Shown one piece after another: positions 63,099-64,000 of a stretch of DNA of 64,000 nt. This DNA is from Leptidea sinapis (lineage: Eukaryota > Arthropoda > Insecta > Lepidoptera > Pieridae): NCBI RefSeq assembly GCF_905404315.1, contig NC_066282.1:3062501-3126500 (forward strand), in the 5' to 3' direction. Each line of letters begins with the position of its first letter. Positions within the stretch are counted from its first letter, which is position 1. Under the pieces are notes generated by a model. It did not search any database. It saw only the letters and a program-made list of their open reading frames with translations, and was not told the DNA's origin. The position numbers were made by a program, and so were the translations under genes.

Positions 63099-64000
63099 AC
63101 GCTAAACTATCGTTGGCACTGATTCCGACTCGCATTTGTATTTCGCTCGTAATTTGATTATAATTGCTAGTTTTACCTATGTACTAGAATGAGTTAACAA
63201 GGACAATAAAAAATTAACGAAAGCGGAGATGGTGGACAACCGCTTATTTTAAGAATAGAAATGTGTAGTGGAAGTAAAATGATTGGAGACTTACAAGTAG
63301 AAAATAATATCATTTATTTGACAATTTTAGTAGAATGTCTTCTCAAGATTTTGAATGGTTGGTAAATAGTAATCGACCAAAAATATCAAAATAAAATACA
63401 AATTATCGTGATGCAATCCAGTTTAAGGAGAGATTATTGTAATGACTATTTTTATAAATCAACCTTGCAAATATACAACACTAAAAAATGTTTTAAATTT
63501 AGATTTATTTAGGAATGTAATTATTAATAAATGATCAGTGTCTTGTTGAGAACTACTTGCGAAATCGTCGTGGATAAAATTAGGATCAATTATTTTACAA
63601 TGTTTTTTTTCTTCGTGTGCCATACTATATTTTTCCTATAATTATTGTTCATTGGGTAGTATTTTGAAGATTATTTTTTGGCCTTTTGATAAAACAATGA
63701 ATGATGATGAGCAACGAAGAATGCATAGTTTCTTTTTTAGGTCTAGACCTACCGGACTGGTACCGGTTAGTCACTGATATTGACAAAGATACGCAATAGG
63801 CCTGCAGAACTACTATATTTCAATATTTTTAGTAACTGCTAAAAATATTGAAATCAAGATACACAGTTGTGTTTCTTGACCATATGGTTTTAGTAAGAAC
63901 TGCGAGTTTGGGGATTGAATGCTCGAAACTGACTGATTAGATGGCAAGTTCAGTATTTCAGTTTTCGAAATTTGCGATTGAGAATGATAGGGCGACATAA
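63099..64000. other. Upstream flank of the hydratase gene
   Basis: No gene is seen. It contains the hairpin at 63817-63854. The promoter and 5' UTR of the hydratase gene should lie between here and 62654, but no clear core promoter element was found. Confidence 0.35.
63817..63854. repeat. Perfect 16-bp hairpin with 6-nt loop
   Basis: ATTTCAATATTTTTAG (63817-63832), loop TAACTG, and the exact complement at 63839-63854. Confidence 0.9.

Overview
The window is nuclear DNA of a moth or butterfly. It is AT-rich and has small GT-AG exons separated by kilobase introns. It is crowded with repeats typical of Lepidoptera: LINE 3' tails, Helitrons that start TC and end CTAG, tRNA-derived SINEs, mariner, Penelope-like elements and MITEs. 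It also carries an intronless GH32 beta-fructofuranosidase gene, a family Lepidoptera acquired from bacteria.

Layout. (1) 349-2378 (+): the last three coding exons of an all-helical protein I cannot name with confidence; a sorting-nexin BAR tail is a guess. (2) 2390-10100: repeats, including a long LINE relic on the minus strand. (3) 10841-12364 (+): the GH32 gene, fully open, but two of its three catalytic carboxylates are asparagine. (4) 16254-34708 (+): a complete five-exon glutaminyl-peptide cyclotransferase gene (343 aa) whose introns are packed with transposon debris. (5) 39696-48039 (-): a SNF2-like gene with only the first helicase lobe, degenerate motifs and a charged tail, resembling the fly Suppressor of Under-Replication type; a mariner copy sits in one intron. 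(6) 49496-50304 (-): a probable two-exon small membrane protein. (7) 53994-62654 (-): a complete six-exon mitochondrial short-chain enoyl-CoA hydratase (296 aa), with a stray duplicate of its fifth exon downstream at 53041-53306.

The genes are unrelated housekeeping, digestive or chromatin functions and do not form a pathway. The cyclotransferase and the SNF2-like gene converge on the 35-39.7 kb gap, and the last three genes are all on the minus strand.

The most notable signals are the GH32 pseudoenzyme candidate; at least three hammerhead-ribozyme-like cores (one apparently complete) in Penelope-type terminal repeats, plus a decayed fourth; the half-SNF2 gene; the duplicated enoyl-CoA hydratase exon; and a set of perfect short-loop hairpins (13-27 bp stems) inside transposon or intron sequence that look like template-switch products. 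All coordinates were read by eye. Family assignments rest on recognised motifs, not on searches.
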